This document shows positions 7,640 through 16,520 of a stretch of DNA of 40,222 nucleotides, in pieces (within the stretch, counting starts at the first letter, position 1; every line of letters begins with the position of its first letter). A program made the position numbers and the translations under genes. Origin of the DNA: CADEEX01 sp040081555 (GTDB lineage Bacteria > Acidobacteriota > Vicinamibacteria > Vicinamibacterales > CAVVIG01); assembly GCA_040081555.1 (NCBI GenBank), contig JBEBGG010000016.1, positions 1 through 40,222 on the forward strand, given 5' to 3'. The notes under the pieces are model-generated. The model had not been told where the DNA came from and did not search any database. It saw nothing but the letters and a program-made list of their open reading frames with translations.

Positions 7640-8671
7640 CTAGCGCTTCACGCCGCCTGAAGCCGCCGCGCCGTCGGCCCGGGCGCCCTGCAGCACGTTG
7701 GTGATCGCGTAGTTCCCTTCGTGGCACGCGTATTCGTACAGGGGTGTTGTCGTACGCGTCATCGGGATCTGGACGGTCCACGGCCTGGTCCAGAGCGCGG
7801 GATCGTCCATCGTGTACTCGTAGACGAGGATGTCCTGCTTGATGAAGAAGAACTTCTCGACGAGACGCGCGGTGACAGCATCGCCTCCGCCGGGTACGGT
7901 TTCAGGACGGAAGTTCGTGGTCTCGACAATCAGGGCGTCGCCGTCCCAGCGCGCCCGGGAGTCTCCGGCCCAGAGCCGGATGCCCGACGACACATGAGGG
8001 CGACCGTCGAGGGGGACGATGCGCGTGTTGTGGATCATCTCGTTCAGCATCCCAAGATGCTCGCGGGTCTGAAACAGGTGAATGTTGTTGTTGTAGGCGC
8101 TTGGCGTCAGGGGTGGGCCCGAGTTGAATCCCATCAGACAGCGATCCGACAGGCTCATCTCCTCTGGGCCGGCCGGAGAGTCTGCGCTGATGCGCTTGGC
8201 CATGGCGTCCGACACGATCTTCTGTCCCGCTGGGGTCATCGCCGGCAAAAGGCCATCGGGGGGATCCACGATGAGCGAGGTGCGGTTCAAGGTCAGCGTG
8301 TCGCCAAAATCCCACCAGAAGTCGTCGTAGGCGGTTGCGACTTTGGCGGCGTCCGAGCCGTCACAGTTCAGGATGCGACACCCGCCCGACGCCAGACTCT
8401 TGACAAACGCTGCCGCCTCCTGGTCGGTGAGCTCAGCCTTGCCGGCGAATGCCTTGGGCCGTTGCAGCGGCGTCGCCGTTGCAAAACTCCATGCTCCCGA
8501 AAAATCCGGGTGACCGTTCAGCCGCGGTCCGGGCCCTTTGCGAGCAGCGGACTGCTGGCTTGGCTTCTTCGCCTGCCCGCCGTCCGACGCGGGCGCCTGC
8601 GCCCAGACCACGCACGAGAACGAAATCAGGACGACGGTCACGAGCGGAACGCGATTCGGAAATAGTCTCAT
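7640..8671 (-). CDS. Secreted protein of unknown function (acidobacterial PDFSGxW family)
   Basis: A 343-aa secreted protein. The signal peptide is MRLFPNRVPLVTVVLISFSC...WAQAP with cleavage likely after WAQ/A. The mature protein opens with NGHPDFSGAWSFAT and closes with YEYACHEGNYAITNVLQGARA. This pairing is, from memory, widespread in large paralogous families of Acidobacteriota secreted proteins with no known function. Two cysteines (GGCRILNC) may form a disulfide. The start was set at 8671, the ATG that begins the signal peptide; the frame is open for 14 codons more. A promoter candidate lies at 8722-8751. Confidence 0.78.
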   Translation of the reverse strand: MRLFPNRVPLVTVVLISFSCVVWAQAPASDGGQAKKPSQQSAARKGPGPRLNGHPDFSGAWSFATATPLQRPKAFAGKAELTDQEAAAFVKSLASGGCRILNCDGSDAAKVATAYDDFWWDFGDTLTLNRTSLIVDPPDGLLPAMTPAGQKIVSDAMAKRISADSPAGPEEMSLSDRCLMGFNSGPPLTPSAYNNNIHLFQTREHLGMLNEMIHNTRIVPLDGRPHVSSGIRLWAGDSRARWDGDALIVETTNFRPETVPGGGDAVTARLVEKFFFIKQDILVYEYTMDDPALWTRPWTVQIPMTRTTTPLYEYACHEGNYAITNVLQGARADGAAASGGVKR

Positions 8672-8721
8672 GTGCTCAGCCCTTACCTGCGCATGACGGC
8701 CGGACGCCGGCATGCCCTGAG

Positions 8722-8751
8722 GTTATGACGCGGGCGGCGAAGCAATGTCAA
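8722..8751 (-). promoter_or_regulatory. Candidate sigma70 promoter for the secreted protein at 7640-8671
   Basis: On the minus strand a perfect TTGACA (8746-8751) is followed by an 18-base spacer and CATAAC (8722-8727, 4 of 6 consensus positions). The predicted transcript would have a 5' leader of about 45 bases before the ATG at 8671. Confidence 0.45.
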
Positions 8752-8897
8752 TTCGTCCGCCAACTTCCTTGCCGCTCGTGTCCTTTTCGATCGGCGTAGC
8801 CCAGCGCACGTCGGACCGGAATCATACATTCCTTTGACCGGCCGTCGCAGAGATGGACCCTGATCCTGTTTCGACTGCCTGGCGCGGGAAAACGAGG

Positions 8898-9326
8898 CTA
8901 TAGCGCTTCGAGCGTCAGCGCCACCTCGGCGCTCTTCCAGGCCTCGTCGAAGGCGCGCTTCACCCACTCGGCATCGCTGCCCTTTCCCTGTTTGACCAGG
9001 CTTTCGTGCAGACCAAACAACGACCGGCCGTTGCGACCCCAGAGAGGCATGGGCGCCTTCGGATCCAATTCGGCGGCGCGCCTGAACGATCGAGCCGCCT
9101 CTTCGTGGTTGAAGCCGAAGACCAGATCGAACCCCTGGTCGAAGTAGCGCTGCGCCTCCGGACTCGCCGTCGCGATCGCGTGATGGTGGTTGCCGACGCC
9201 TGGGATCAGCGATGGAGATTGGACCGCCGGCGGCGGCACTTCCGGCGTCGCGGGTTTCTCGGGCGCCGGTCTGCTGCATGCGGCGAGCGCCATCGCCGCG
9301 GCGAAGGTGATGATGGTTGCGCGCAT
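8898..9326 (-). CDS. TPR-containing lipoprotein, internally deleted
   Basis: A 142-aa predicted lipoprotein (lipobox LAAC at residues 14-17) with a proline-rich linker, then one TPR-like unit (YFDQGFDLVFGFNHEEAARSF...LDP, residues 61-89). Full-length relatives, as I recall them, are several hundred residues: they start with this FDQG-FNHEEA unit and MxxWG, and they end with a segment like NGRSLFGL...AAW+xAdVxLxLExL. Here residues 92-97 (PMPLWG) run straight into RNGRSLFGLHESL...AWKSAEVALTLEAL, so the whole middle appears to be gone while the frame is kept. Start at 9326 (ATG before the signal peptide). Probably non-functional or a minimal derivative. Confidence 0.68.
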   Translation of the reverse strand: MRATIITFAAAMALAACSRPAPEKPATPEVPPPAVQSPSLIPGVGNHHHAIATASPEAQRYFDQGFDLVFGFNHEEAARSFRRAAELDPKAPMPLWGRNGRSLFGLHESLVKQGKGSDAEWVKRAFDEAWKSAEVALTLEAL

Positions 9327-9474
9327 GGGCGGATGGTATGAGCCGTGGCGGGGTAGTGGCAAGGTGGCGGGCGAGCCCAAGAGCGCGAGACATAGGGTGC
9401 GCTCAGGCCGATCGATCGCGAAGCGCCGGGTAACAACGCCACCGCTGGATCCACCCGCAGCACAGCCTCCGGGC

Positions 9475-9561
9475 TCACTGCAAGATAACGGGAAAGGTCA
9501 CCGCGCCCCGGTTCCGCTGCACCGAGCCGTCGAATCCGCCGAAGCTGGCGCGCCCGCTCCG
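9475..9561 (-). other. In-frame coding-like remnant just after the globin stop
   Basis: Directly after the globin TGA (9562-9564), the same frame stays open for 28 codons and encodes FGGFDGSVQRNRGAVTFPVILQ before a TGA at 9475-9477. The composition looks like the C-terminal strand region of a secreted protein. It has no start of its own. It may be a fossil of a deleted gene or a stop-readthrough tail; I do not recognise the family. Confidence 0.25.
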
Positions 9562-9945
9562 TCAGTGGCCCTGGACGACGTCACCCTTCAGACTGCCGGC
9601 GGCACCCAAGAACTCCGCTCTGTCCTGACCCTGGATGCCGAACTTATCCAGAACCGCGAGGACATGCTGTTCAAACACCGCCCAGTCGCGCTCGGAGATG
9701 CCTAGCCCGTGGTGAGCCGTCTTCATATCCGCACCGTAATAGGCAGCTGGCCCGCCGAGTGCCTCCACCAAAAAGTCGAGCACCATCTGGCGACCGCGTT
9801 TCTTTGTGTGCGTGTTGTGTCCCTTCCAGTACGCGCCAATCTGCGGATCAGCCTGGAGCCTTGGGATCAACTCGTCAACAGCCGCTGCGAGGCCGTCGTA
9901 TCCGCCGAGCCGCTCGTAGAGTGATGTTCCGGTGGAGGTCGTCAT
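9562..9945 (-). CDS. Group 1 truncated hemoglobin
   Basis: A 127-aa truncated (2-over-2) globin, a cytoplasmic heme protein that binds O2 or NO. The N terminus SLYERLGGYDGLAAAVD is the standard group-1 opening. The proximal heme histidine is H78 in MKTAHHGLGIS, and Y39-W40 lie in the B-C region. The start at 9945 has a good ribosome site (GGAAGGGA) upstream; an upstream in-frame start at 9987 would add 14 unlikely residues. Monocistronic and divergent from the PEGA protein gene. NO detoxification or O2 sensing is family precedent, not shown here. Confidence 0.9.
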   Translation of the reverse strand: MTTSTGTSLYERLGGYDGLAAAVDELIPRLQADPQIGAYWKGHNTHTKKRGRQMVLDFLVEALGGPAAYYGADMKTAHHGLGISERDWAVFEQHVLAVLDKFGIQGQDRAEFLGAAGSLKGDVVQGH

Positions 9946-10010
9946 GGTCAGAATTCCCTTCCTGTGGAGCAAACAATGCCGGGCCATCCTACACTGGACC
10001 GCCGCGGCCC

Positions 10011-10031
10011 ATCACAGGGGCCGCCTGTGAT
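10011..10031. repeat. Perfect 8-bp inverted repeat in a divergent intergenic region
   Basis: ATCACAGG (10011-10018) and CCTGTGAT (10024-10031) flank a 5-base centre, in the 251-base gap between the divergent globin and PEGA genes. It could be an operator or a leader hairpin. Elsewhere in this gap I see a TATACT box at 10128-10133 without a clear -35 partner. Confidence 0.4.
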
Positions 10032-10196
10032 CCGGTTCCGGGATTGGTCCTGTGCTTGGTCACAAGACCGTTCGGCCGACAACGAGCCCGTCACCAGGAT
10101 TCATCGTGTTCGTGCGACGCTCATCGCTATACTTCCACCAACTTGGCCCTCACACCCGGCACAAGAAACCTCGATTCCTTCCCGTTGGAGGTGGCA

Positions 10197-11435
10197 ATGC
10201 GCCGTCGGTTCCCCAGCGTTGGCATCGTGCTCGGGCTGGCAGTCCTCCTCGCCCTCGCCGGTGGACCGCCGCGCCTCGGGTTCGCCGCCGACGCGGTCGG
10301 CTCGCTCGCGGTCGAATCTGATCCGGCCGGTGCATCGGTCTATGTGGACGGGCAACTCGTGGGCCAAACGCCGTTGGTGCTGGCCTCGCTCGCCAGCGGC
10401 GATCATCGTGTCCGTCTCTCGATCAGCGGGCACTTGGACAACAGCCGGATTGTGACGGTGAACGGCGGGAAGACAGTCACGCTGCGGACAAGGCTCACGG
10501 CGCGGGCCGCCCAAAACGCCCAAGCCACTGGTCTCACGATCGTCGTCGTCGACGGCGAAGACGCGGTCAACATCATCCAGCAGAAGACCGCCGTCGCGCC
10601 GGTCGTGGAAGTCCGCGACCGCAACAACCAGCCGGTCGCTGGAGCCGTGGTCCGATTTGCCATCCAGGGCGGGCGGGCGACATTCAACGGCACGCGCACG
10701 CTGACGGTGACGACCAACGTCGCCGGCCGCGCAGTGGTGACCGGACTGACGCCGACGGGAACCGGCGCTCTACAGATCGGTGTGTCGGCGGCGTTTCAGG
10801 GGCAGACCGCCGTTGCCACGATCGCGCAAACCAACGTGCTCACCGCAGCGCAAGCGACCGCAGGAGCGGCGGGAGGCGCAGGTGGAACCGGAAGCGGATC
10901 ATCGGCCGGTGCCGGCGGCCTTGGCGGCGGATTCCCGATCGTGACCGCCGGCGTCATCGGCGGTGCCGCTGTGGGCGGCCTCGTCGTCGCCCAGAAGACG
11001 ATCCTGGGTGGCCCGGATGTCTACACCGGACCGGTCGTGGGAGACGTCACCTACAACTACCGGACCTGCACCACCACGACCCGCCTGGACACCTCGCTGG
11101 AACTTCATCTCGAGGTCGCAGACGACGGTTCGGTCAGAGGGCAGGCGAGGTACTTCGGCACGGGGCGCGATCTTTCCACCACGTGTGGAGGCCCGCTCCA
11201 GAGCTATCCGGACTTCGGCTGGACCAACAGTGATCCAACCGTGACCGGCACCACGACCAGCATCGCGTTCTTCCACAATCCGACTCTTCCCAACTTCCCC
11301 AATACCAGGGTGATTTACACCTTCAGGGGTGCGCTGAACGGCGACGTGGTGACGGGCACCTTGACCTACGAGCAGCAAGTGGATGGATTCTCGGCGGGCG
11401 TGACCACCTTCCCGATGACGATGAACAAGAAGTAG
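10197..11435 (+). CDS. Secreted PEGA and Ig-like domain protein
   Basis: A 412-aa exported protein. Residues 1-31 form a signal peptide (cleavage near GFAADA). Residues 35-100 are a PEGA domain (GSLAVESDPAGASVYVDG, VGQTPLVL...GDHRVRLS), usually a surface or peptidoglycan-associated module. Residues 112-212 look like a bacterial Ig-like (Big/invasin-type) domain. A Gly/Ala/Ser linker (222-245) leads to a hydrophobic stretch (247-266) that could be a membrane anchor. The C-terminal ~140 residues form a beta-rich domain I do not recognise. Start chosen for the GGAGGT ribosome site five bases upstream. Monocistronic; function unknown, probably envelope-associated. Confidence 0.75.
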   Translation: MRRRFPSVGIVLGLAVLLALAGGPPRLGFAADAVGSLAVESDPAGASVYVDGQLVGQTPLVLASLASGDHRVRLSISGHLDNSRIVTVNGGKTVTLRTRLTARAAQNAQATGLTIVVVDGEDAVNIIQQKTAVAPVVEVRDRNNQPVAGAVVRFAIQGGRATFNGTRTLTVTTNVAGRAVVTGLTPTGTGALQIGVSAAFQGQTAVATIAQTNVLTAAQATAGAAGGAGGTGSGSSAGAGGLGGGFPIVTAGVIGGAAVGGLVVAQKTILGGPDVYTGPVVGDVTYNYRTCTTTTRLDTSLELHLEVADDGSVRGQARYFGTGRDLSTTCGGPLQSYPDFGWTNSDPTVTGTTTSIAFFHNPTLPNFPNTRVIYTFRGALNGDVVTGTLTYEQQVDGFSAGVTTFPMTMNKK

Positions 11436-11477
11436 CCGCCCGCCCCATGCACTCACACTGAAATCTGACGTGTGAGC

Positions 11478-11885
11478 CTAGCGATGCCCGAGGACTCGCA
11501 CCACCGCACGTCCACCACGCCCGATGGTGTTGGCGTCGTACCAGAACTCGATCGATCGGATCACGCGATTCGCACCATCGATGTCGATGTTCCGGGTTTC
11601 GCCGCCGGCGCGAATCGTGTCCCGCATCTCGACCTTCTGATCGGCGCCGTTGCCAAAGTGGATGACGACACGGTGAAAGTCCACCGCATGACGCGCCACC
11701 TCGAACTTCACGCCGGTGAACGTGCCCCGCGCAGCGGTCACGACCAACGTATCGTGGTCAGCGCGGTCGGTCACCGTCCGCTCGCCAAGCAATACCCAAT
11801 CACGACCACGTTGCGCCCCCAGCCCCACCGAACCGAAGACCACCACCAAGACCGCTGCCACCACCATTGCAAATCGTCGCCCCAT
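11478..11885 (-). CDS. Secreted DUF2541-like protein
   Basis: A 135-aa protein with a signal peptide (MGRRFAMVVAAVLVVVFGSVGLGAQ). The mature part has the pattern WVLLGERTVTDRADHDTLVV, GTFTGVKFEV, RDTIRAGGETRNIDIDG and IRSIEFWYDA, resembling the DUF2541/YaaI-like small periplasmic family. Function unknown. The start at 11885 has an AAGGAG ribosome site; the open frame runs further upstream, but that stretch overlaps the divergent phosphodiesterase gene and looks non-coding. Confidence 0.68.
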   Translation of the reverse strand: MGRRFAMVVAAVLVVVFGSVGLGAQRGRDWVLLGERTVTDRADHDTLVVTAARGTFTGVKFEVARHAVDFHRVVIHFGNGADQKVEMRDTIRAGGETRNIDIDGANRVIRSIEFWYDANTIGRGGRAVVRVLGHR

Positions 11886-12009
11886 CGTGCTCTCCTTCGC
11901 TGAATAGACCGGCGCCTGCACGCCGTCCGTGATCCCTACTCTTAGACAGAACGTTCGCCGCCGGGTTACGGCCCTGCCAGACAGTCGGCGGACCTGCGAC
12001 AATCCCCAG

Positions 12010-13371
12010 ATGCGAATGTGGCGCCTCGCCGTGATCACTGGCCTCGTGGGGATCGTCACGGCGTGTGGCAGACCCGCATCGCCTGACACCGAGCCCTACG
12101 TGGTCGTCATCTCGATCGATGGACTCAGCCCCGCCGCGTACACTACCCCAGGGCCGGCACAGGTCCCAACGCTGCGACGCCTGGCGCAGAGCGGCGCCTG
12201 GGCCGACGGCGTGATCGGTGTCACGCCGTCAGTTACCTACCCGTCGCACACGACCCTGCTCACCGGCGTCAGCCCATCCGACCATGGCATCTACAACAAC
12301 CGCATCTTCGATGTGGAGGACACCTCGGGCGGCAGCTGGTACTGGTATGCACGCGATGTCAAAGTGGAGACGCTCCATTCGGCGGTGAAGAAGCGCGGCC
12401 TCAGTACGGGCGCCGTGAACTGGCCGGTCACCGTGGGGGCCGACATTGATTACCTGATTCCCGAGTTCGGCGGCGTCTACGATCACCCGATCTGGCTGAA
12501 CCTGCTGCGCGCGCTGACGCGCCCGCATGGCCTGCTCGACACCCTCGAGGCAGGCGGCCAGAGGCTGCAGTGGCCCATGGCCGACGCCGACGAAATGGCA
12601 CTGGCCGCGGCGGTGTTCAGACAGTACCGGCCGCACTTGCTGCTCGTGCACCTGGTTGACGTGGACGACCGGGAACACACCTTCGGGGCGGCAGCGCCCG
12701 AGACACTGACCGCCATTGAGACCGCCGACGCGCAGGTGAAGCTGATGGTGGACACGATCACCGCCACCGGTCTTCTCGCTCGCACCAACATCGTCGTGGT
12801 CTCCGATCACGGATTCGAGAGCACCGAGCAGGAACTGCGTCCCAATGTTGCGTTGAAGAACGCCGGCCTTCTCGAAGAGGACGACTACGGCAAGGTCCGC
12901 AGGTGGGACGCCTATTTTCAGCCCTCTGGCGGCTCTGGATTCGTCATGCTGCACCGGCCTGACGATGCCGGGCTTCGTGACCGTGTTGGCAATATTGTGA
13001 AAGGCCTCGCGCGGGATCCGCTCAATGGGATCGACACGATCTGGGAGCAGGCGGACCTTCAGAAGATGGGCGCAGACCCGCGCGCCGCCTTCGGTATTGC
13101 CATGAAGCCTGGGTTTTCAACCAGCGCCGCCACGGACGTGCTCACCAAACCGGTCGGCGCCAGAGGCGAGCACGGCTATGCGCCGACGCGTGCCGCCATG
13201 CACGCGTCTTTGATCATGAACGGCCCCATGGTCGGTGCTGGTGGCAATCTCGGCATCGTGCGTATGACGCAAATTGCGCCGACCATCGCCTCGTGGTTCG
13301 GCGCCTCGCTCTCCACGCACGCCGACGGATTGCTCTCATTCCAGCCTCGCGATAACCCGCCCCCGCGCTAA
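12010..13371 (+). CDS. Type I nucleotide pyrophosphatase/phosphodiesterase-like lipoprotein
   Basis: A 453-aa lipoprotein (lipobox VTAC near residues 16-19) of the alkaline-phosphatase superfamily, NPP-type, which hydrolyses phosphodiesters or pyrophosphates outside the inner membrane. The two-zinc site is readable: D37 in SIDGL, nucleophile T76 in TPSVTYPSHTTLLTG, the later VDVDDREHTFG Asp/His pair, VVSDHGF, and a final His in HGYAP. The start is the ATG at 12010; another ATG two codons on is possible. It is monocistronic, divergent from the DUF2541-like gene and 36 bases ahead of pntA. The natural substrate is not deducible. Confidence 0.88.
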   Translation: MRMWRLAVITGLVGIVTACGRPASPDTEPYVVVISIDGLSPAAYTTPGPAQVPTLRRLAQSGAWADGVIGVTPSVTYPSHTTLLTGVSPSDHGIYNNRIFDVEDTSGGSWYWYARDVKVETLHSAVKKRGLSTGAVNWPVTVGADIDYLIPEFGGVYDHPIWLNLLRALTRPHGLLDTLEAGGQRLQWPMADADEMALAAAVFRQYRPHLLLVHLVDVDDREHTFGAAAPETLTAIETADAQVKLMVDTITATGLLARTNIVVVSDHGFESTEQELRPNVALKNAGLLEEDDYGKVRRWDAYFQPSGGSGFVMLHRPDDAGLRDRVGNIVKGLARDPLNGIDTIWEQADLQKMGADPRAAFGIAMKPGFSTSAATDVLTKPVGARGEHGYAPTRAAMHASLIMNGPMVGAGGNLGIVRMTQIAPTIASWFGASLSTHADGLLSFQPRDNPPPR

Positions 13372-13407
13372 AGTGTCGAAAAACACGGAGTCGGTACGAT
13401 AGACTTC

Positions 13408-15015
13408 ATGGCCATGACGGACGTGGTAACAGCGCGCCCAATTCCCATCACTCTCGCGATCCCGCGCGAGACTCGCAGTGGTGAACGGCGCGTCGCAGCA
13501 ACCCCAGAAAATGTGTCTCGGCTGACCAAGGTCGGCTTCAAGGTATTAGTCGAATCGCAGGCGGGCGCGGCCGCCTCGTTTCCGGACGAAGACTACACGG
13601 CCAGTGGCGCAACAATCGTTGCCGACACCAGGGCTCTTTGGTCAGGCGCCGACATCGTCTTAAAGGTGCACCCGCCAGCGCCCCACCCGACGTTGGGTAT
13701 CCACGAGGTGGATCTGTTGCCGGAAGGCGGCACGCTGATCTCCTTCTTGTGGCCGGGCAAGCATCCCGAGCTGCTCGAACGGCTCGTGGCGCGCAAGGCG
13801 ACCGCGCTCGCCGTCGATCAGATTCCCCGCATCACCCGCGCACAGAAGATGGATGCGTTGTCGTCGATGGCCAACATCGCCGGCTATCGCGCCGTCATTG
13901 AGGCCGCCAGCTTCTACGGCCGCTTCTTCACCGGTCAGATGACTGCCGCCGGACGGGTACCGCCCGCCAAGGTACTGGTGATTGGTGCCGGCGTGGCTGG
14001 CCTCTCCGCCATCGGCGCGGCCAACGGACTCGGCGCCGTCGTGCGTGCCTTCGACACCCGCCCCACCGTGAAAGAACAGGTGAAGAGCATGGGCGCGGAG
14101 TTCATCGAACTCCAGGTCGAGGAAGAGGGCGAGGGCGGCGGCGGTTACGCCAAGGAAATGAGCCCGGCCTTCATCGAGGCCGAGATGAAGATGTTCGCGG
14201 CTCAGGCCAAAGAAGTCGACATCATCATCACGACCGCATTGATTCCGAACCGTCCCGCACCGGTGCTCATCACCGAGGCGATGGTGAAGACCATGCGCAA
14301 GGGGTCGGTCATCGTCGATCTGGCTGCCGAAAACGGCGGCAACTGCGAGCTCACCGAGCCGGGCACCGTGGTTGAACGCTACGGCGTCAACATCATCGGC
14401 TATCAGGACATGCCAAGCCGTCTGGCGCCAACCGCCAGCTTCCTCTACGGCAACAACCTCACGGCACTCCTCGCTGACATGGGCGGTGCGAGCCACTTCC
14501 AGGTCGACGTCAACGACGAGGTCGTGCGGGGCGCGCTGGTGGTGCTCAACGGCACATTGATGTGGCCGCCGCCCAAGCGCGAGGCGCCACCGCTGCCGCC
14601 AGCGCCAGCCGCGCGGCCGGCATCTCTACCTGCGGTCAGTGGCCATGGCGCGGCAGCGACGAAGGAGACATCGCCGGCGCTTCAGGCGCTGGGTCCGCTT
14701 GCGCTCACACTCGTCGCACTCGGACTCGGCCTCACTGCGCCACTGCCCTTTCTCTCGCACCTCACGGTGTTCGTGCTGGCGTGCGTGGTCGGCTGGCAGG
14801 TGGTGTGGAACGTGACGCCTGCCCTGCACACTCCACTGATGAGCGTCACCAACGCGGTGAGCGGCATCATCATCGTCGGTGGCATGCTGCAGGTGAGCGG
14901 TCCGCTTTCGGCGCCGGCAACTGTGCTCGGCGGCATCAGCATTCTGCTTTCGATGATCAACATCACCGGCGGCTTCATGGTCACCCAGCGCATGCTGCGG
15001 ATGTTCTCGCGATGA
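13408..15015 (+). CDS. pntA: NAD(P) transhydrogenase subunit alpha
   Basis: Alpha subunit of proton-translocating transhydrogenase, which moves hydride between NADH and NADP+ coupled to proton flow. The soluble domain I (residues ~10-390) has the opening IAIPRE-like ITLAIPRETRSGERRVAATPENV, the Rossmann glycine motif IGAGVAGLSAIGAANGLGA, and AFDTRPTVKEQVKSMGAEF. A proline/alanine linker (~395-425) leads to three or four membrane helices at the C terminus. At 535 aa this is the fused alpha form, not the split PntAA/PntAB form. pntB follows after 92 bases. No good ribosome site precedes the ATG; a second ATG lies at codon 3. Confidence 0.95.
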   Translation: MAMTDVVTARPIPITLAIPRETRSGERRVAATPENVSRLTKVGFKVLVESQAGAAASFPDEDYTASGATIVADTRALWSGADIVLKVHPPAPHPTLGIHEVDLLPEGGTLISFLWPGKHPELLERLVARKATALAVDQIPRITRAQKMDALSSMANIAGYRAVIEAASFYGRFFTGQMTAAGRVPPAKVLVIGAGVAGLSAIGAANGLGAVVRAFDTRPTVKEQVKSMGAEFIELQVEEEGEGGGGYAKEMSPAFIEAEMKMFAAQAKEVDIIITTALIPNRPAPVLITEAMVKTMRKGSVIVDLAAENGGNCELTEPGTVVERYGVNIIGYQDMPSRLAPTASFLYGNNLTALLADMGGASHFQVDVNDEVVRGALVVLNGTLMWPPPKREAPPLPPAPAARPASLPAVSGHGAAATKETSPALQALGPLALTLVALGLGLTAPLPFLSHLTVFVLACVVGWQVVWNVTPALHTPLMSVTNAVSGIIIVGGMLQVSGPLSAPATVLGGISILLSMINITGGFMVTQRMLRMFSR

Positions 15016-15030
15016 ACATCCTGAACGAGG

Positions 15031-15054
15031 CCTCTGTACCTCTGTGCCTCTGTG
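15031..15054. repeat. Three tandem CCTCTGTR units between pntA and pntB
   Basis: Three head-to-tail 8-base units (CCTCTGTA, CCTCTGTG, CCTCTGTG) lie in the pntA-pntB gap. On the other strand they read CACAGAGG. Similar CACAGAGG-type arrays are, from memory, scattered between genes in several bacterial phyla. No coding or hairpin role is evident. Confidence 0.6.
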
Positions 15055-15107
15055 ACTTGTCCTTCTGCTGTCGTGGCCAGCTCTATTCTCGAGACTTCGC
15101 GTAGCCC

Positions 15108-16520
15108 ATGCCGCAATCACTCGTTGTTGTCGCCTACCTCGTCGCCGGCGTGCTCTTCATCCTGAGCCTCGCCGGACTTTCCGCACAAAAGACCGCCCGC
15201 CGCGGCAACCTGCTCGGCATTGTTGGCATGGTCATCGCCGTGTTGGCGACGATGACCGCGCCTGGCGTTCTCGGCAACGGCGTACTCATCGCCGCGCTGG
15301 TCGTCGGCGGTGGCATTGGCGCCATCCTCGCGGCACGCGTCGAGATGACGTCAATGCCGCAGCTGGTCGCCATCCTCCACAGCTTCGTCGGCTTGGCGGC
15401 GGTCCTGGTCGGCTTTGCGAGCACGCTCAATCCGCCGCCGCTCAGCGGTGTCGAAGCGACGATTCACGGCGTCGAGACGCTGGCCGGTGTGTTTGTCGGC
15501 GCTATCACCTTCACAGGATCGATCATCGCATTTGGCAAACTGCAGGGCGTCCTGGGCGGCAAGCCGCTGCTGCTGCCGGGCCGGCACGCGCTCAACCTGG
15601 CCGCCGTCGCAGCGTGCGTCGTGCTGGGCGTGATGTTCATGCGCGCGGAAGGCGACGCCAACGTGCTGCCGCTGCTGGTGGTCACGCTCATCGCCTCGGT
15701 GCTCGGCGTGCACTTGGTCATGGCGATTGGCGGCGCGGACATGCCGGTCGTCGTCTCGATGCTGAACAGCTACTCGGGGTGGGCCGCCGCGTCGGCTGGC
15801 TTCATGCTCGAAAATGACCTGCTCATCATCACCGGCGCGCTGGTCGGCTCGAGCGGCGCCATCCTCAGCTACATCATGTGCAAGGCGATGAATCGCTCCA
15901 TCGTCAATGTGATCTTCGGCGGCTTCGGCGCCACACCGGTGGCCACCGGGGCAGCGCAGGCGATCGAGGGCGAGGTCACCAGCATCACGGCTCACGAGAC
16001 CGCAGAGTTGCTTCGCGAGGCCAAGAGCGTCGTCATTGTGCCCGGCTACGGGATGGCGGTGGCGCAGGCGCAGTATCCACTTTACGAACTGACCAAACTG
16101 CTGCGCGACCGCGGCGCCAACGTCCGCTTTGCGATTCATCCTGTCGCAGGCCGTCTCCCTGGCCACATGAACGTACTGCTTGCCGAGGCCAAGGTGCCGT
16201 ACGACATCGTGCTCGAGATGGAAGAGATCAATCACGACCTGCCGCAAACAGACCTGACCATCGTCATCGGCGCCAACGACATCGTGAACCCGGGCGCGCT
16301 CGAAGATCCGTCGAGTCCGATCTACGGCATGCCGATTCTCGAGGTCTGGAAGGCGAAGCGCTGCATCGTCCTCAAGCGCGGCATGGCGAGCGGCTACGCG
16401 GGCGTCGAGAACCCGCTCTTCTACAAGCCGAACTGCGACATGCTGTTTGGCGACGCGAAGAAAATGATCGAAGCGGTCCTCACGGACCTTCGCCAGCAGC
16501 TCGAGTCCAAGACCGCATAG
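15108..16520 (+). CDS. pntB: NAD(P) transhydrogenase subunit beta
   Basis: Beta subunit of the membrane transhydrogenase (470 aa, normal length). The first ~265 residues contain about eight or nine membrane helices that form the proton channel. The C-terminal domain III binds NADP(H): VVIVPGYGMAVAQAQYPLYEL, VRFAIHPVAGRLPGHMNVLLAEA, TIVIGANDIVNP and IVLKRGMASGYAGVENPLF are all present. The ATG is at 15108. It pairs with pntA upstream and ends before a hairpin at 16521-16543. Confidence 0.95.
   Translation: MPQSLVVVAYLVAGVLFILSLAGLSAQKTARRGNLLGIVGMVIAVLATMTAPGVLGNGVLIAALVVGGGIGAILAARVEMTSMPQLVAILHSFVGLAAVLVGFASTLNPPPLSGVEATIHGVETLAGVFVGAITFTGSIIAFGKLQGVLGGKPLLLPGRHALNLAAVAACVVLGVMFMRAEGDANVLPLLVVTLIASVLGVHLVMAIGGADMPVVVSMLNSYSGWAAASAGFMLENDLLIITGALVGSSGAILSYIMCKAMNRSIVNVIFGGFGATPVATGAAQAIEGEVTSITAHETAELLREAKSVVIVPGYGMAVAQAQYPLYELTKLLRDRGANVRFAIHPVAGRLPGHMNVLLAEAKVPYDIVLEMEEINHDLPQTDLTIVIGANDIVNPGALEDPSSPIYGMPILEVWKAKRCIVLKRGMASGYAGVENPLFYKPNCDMLFGDAKKMIEAVLTDLRQQLESKTA

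Noticed and set aside
13372..13388. Short GTGT/ACAC hairpin before pntA, considered as a terminator.
   Set aside because: A four-base stem is too weak, and no T tract follows.
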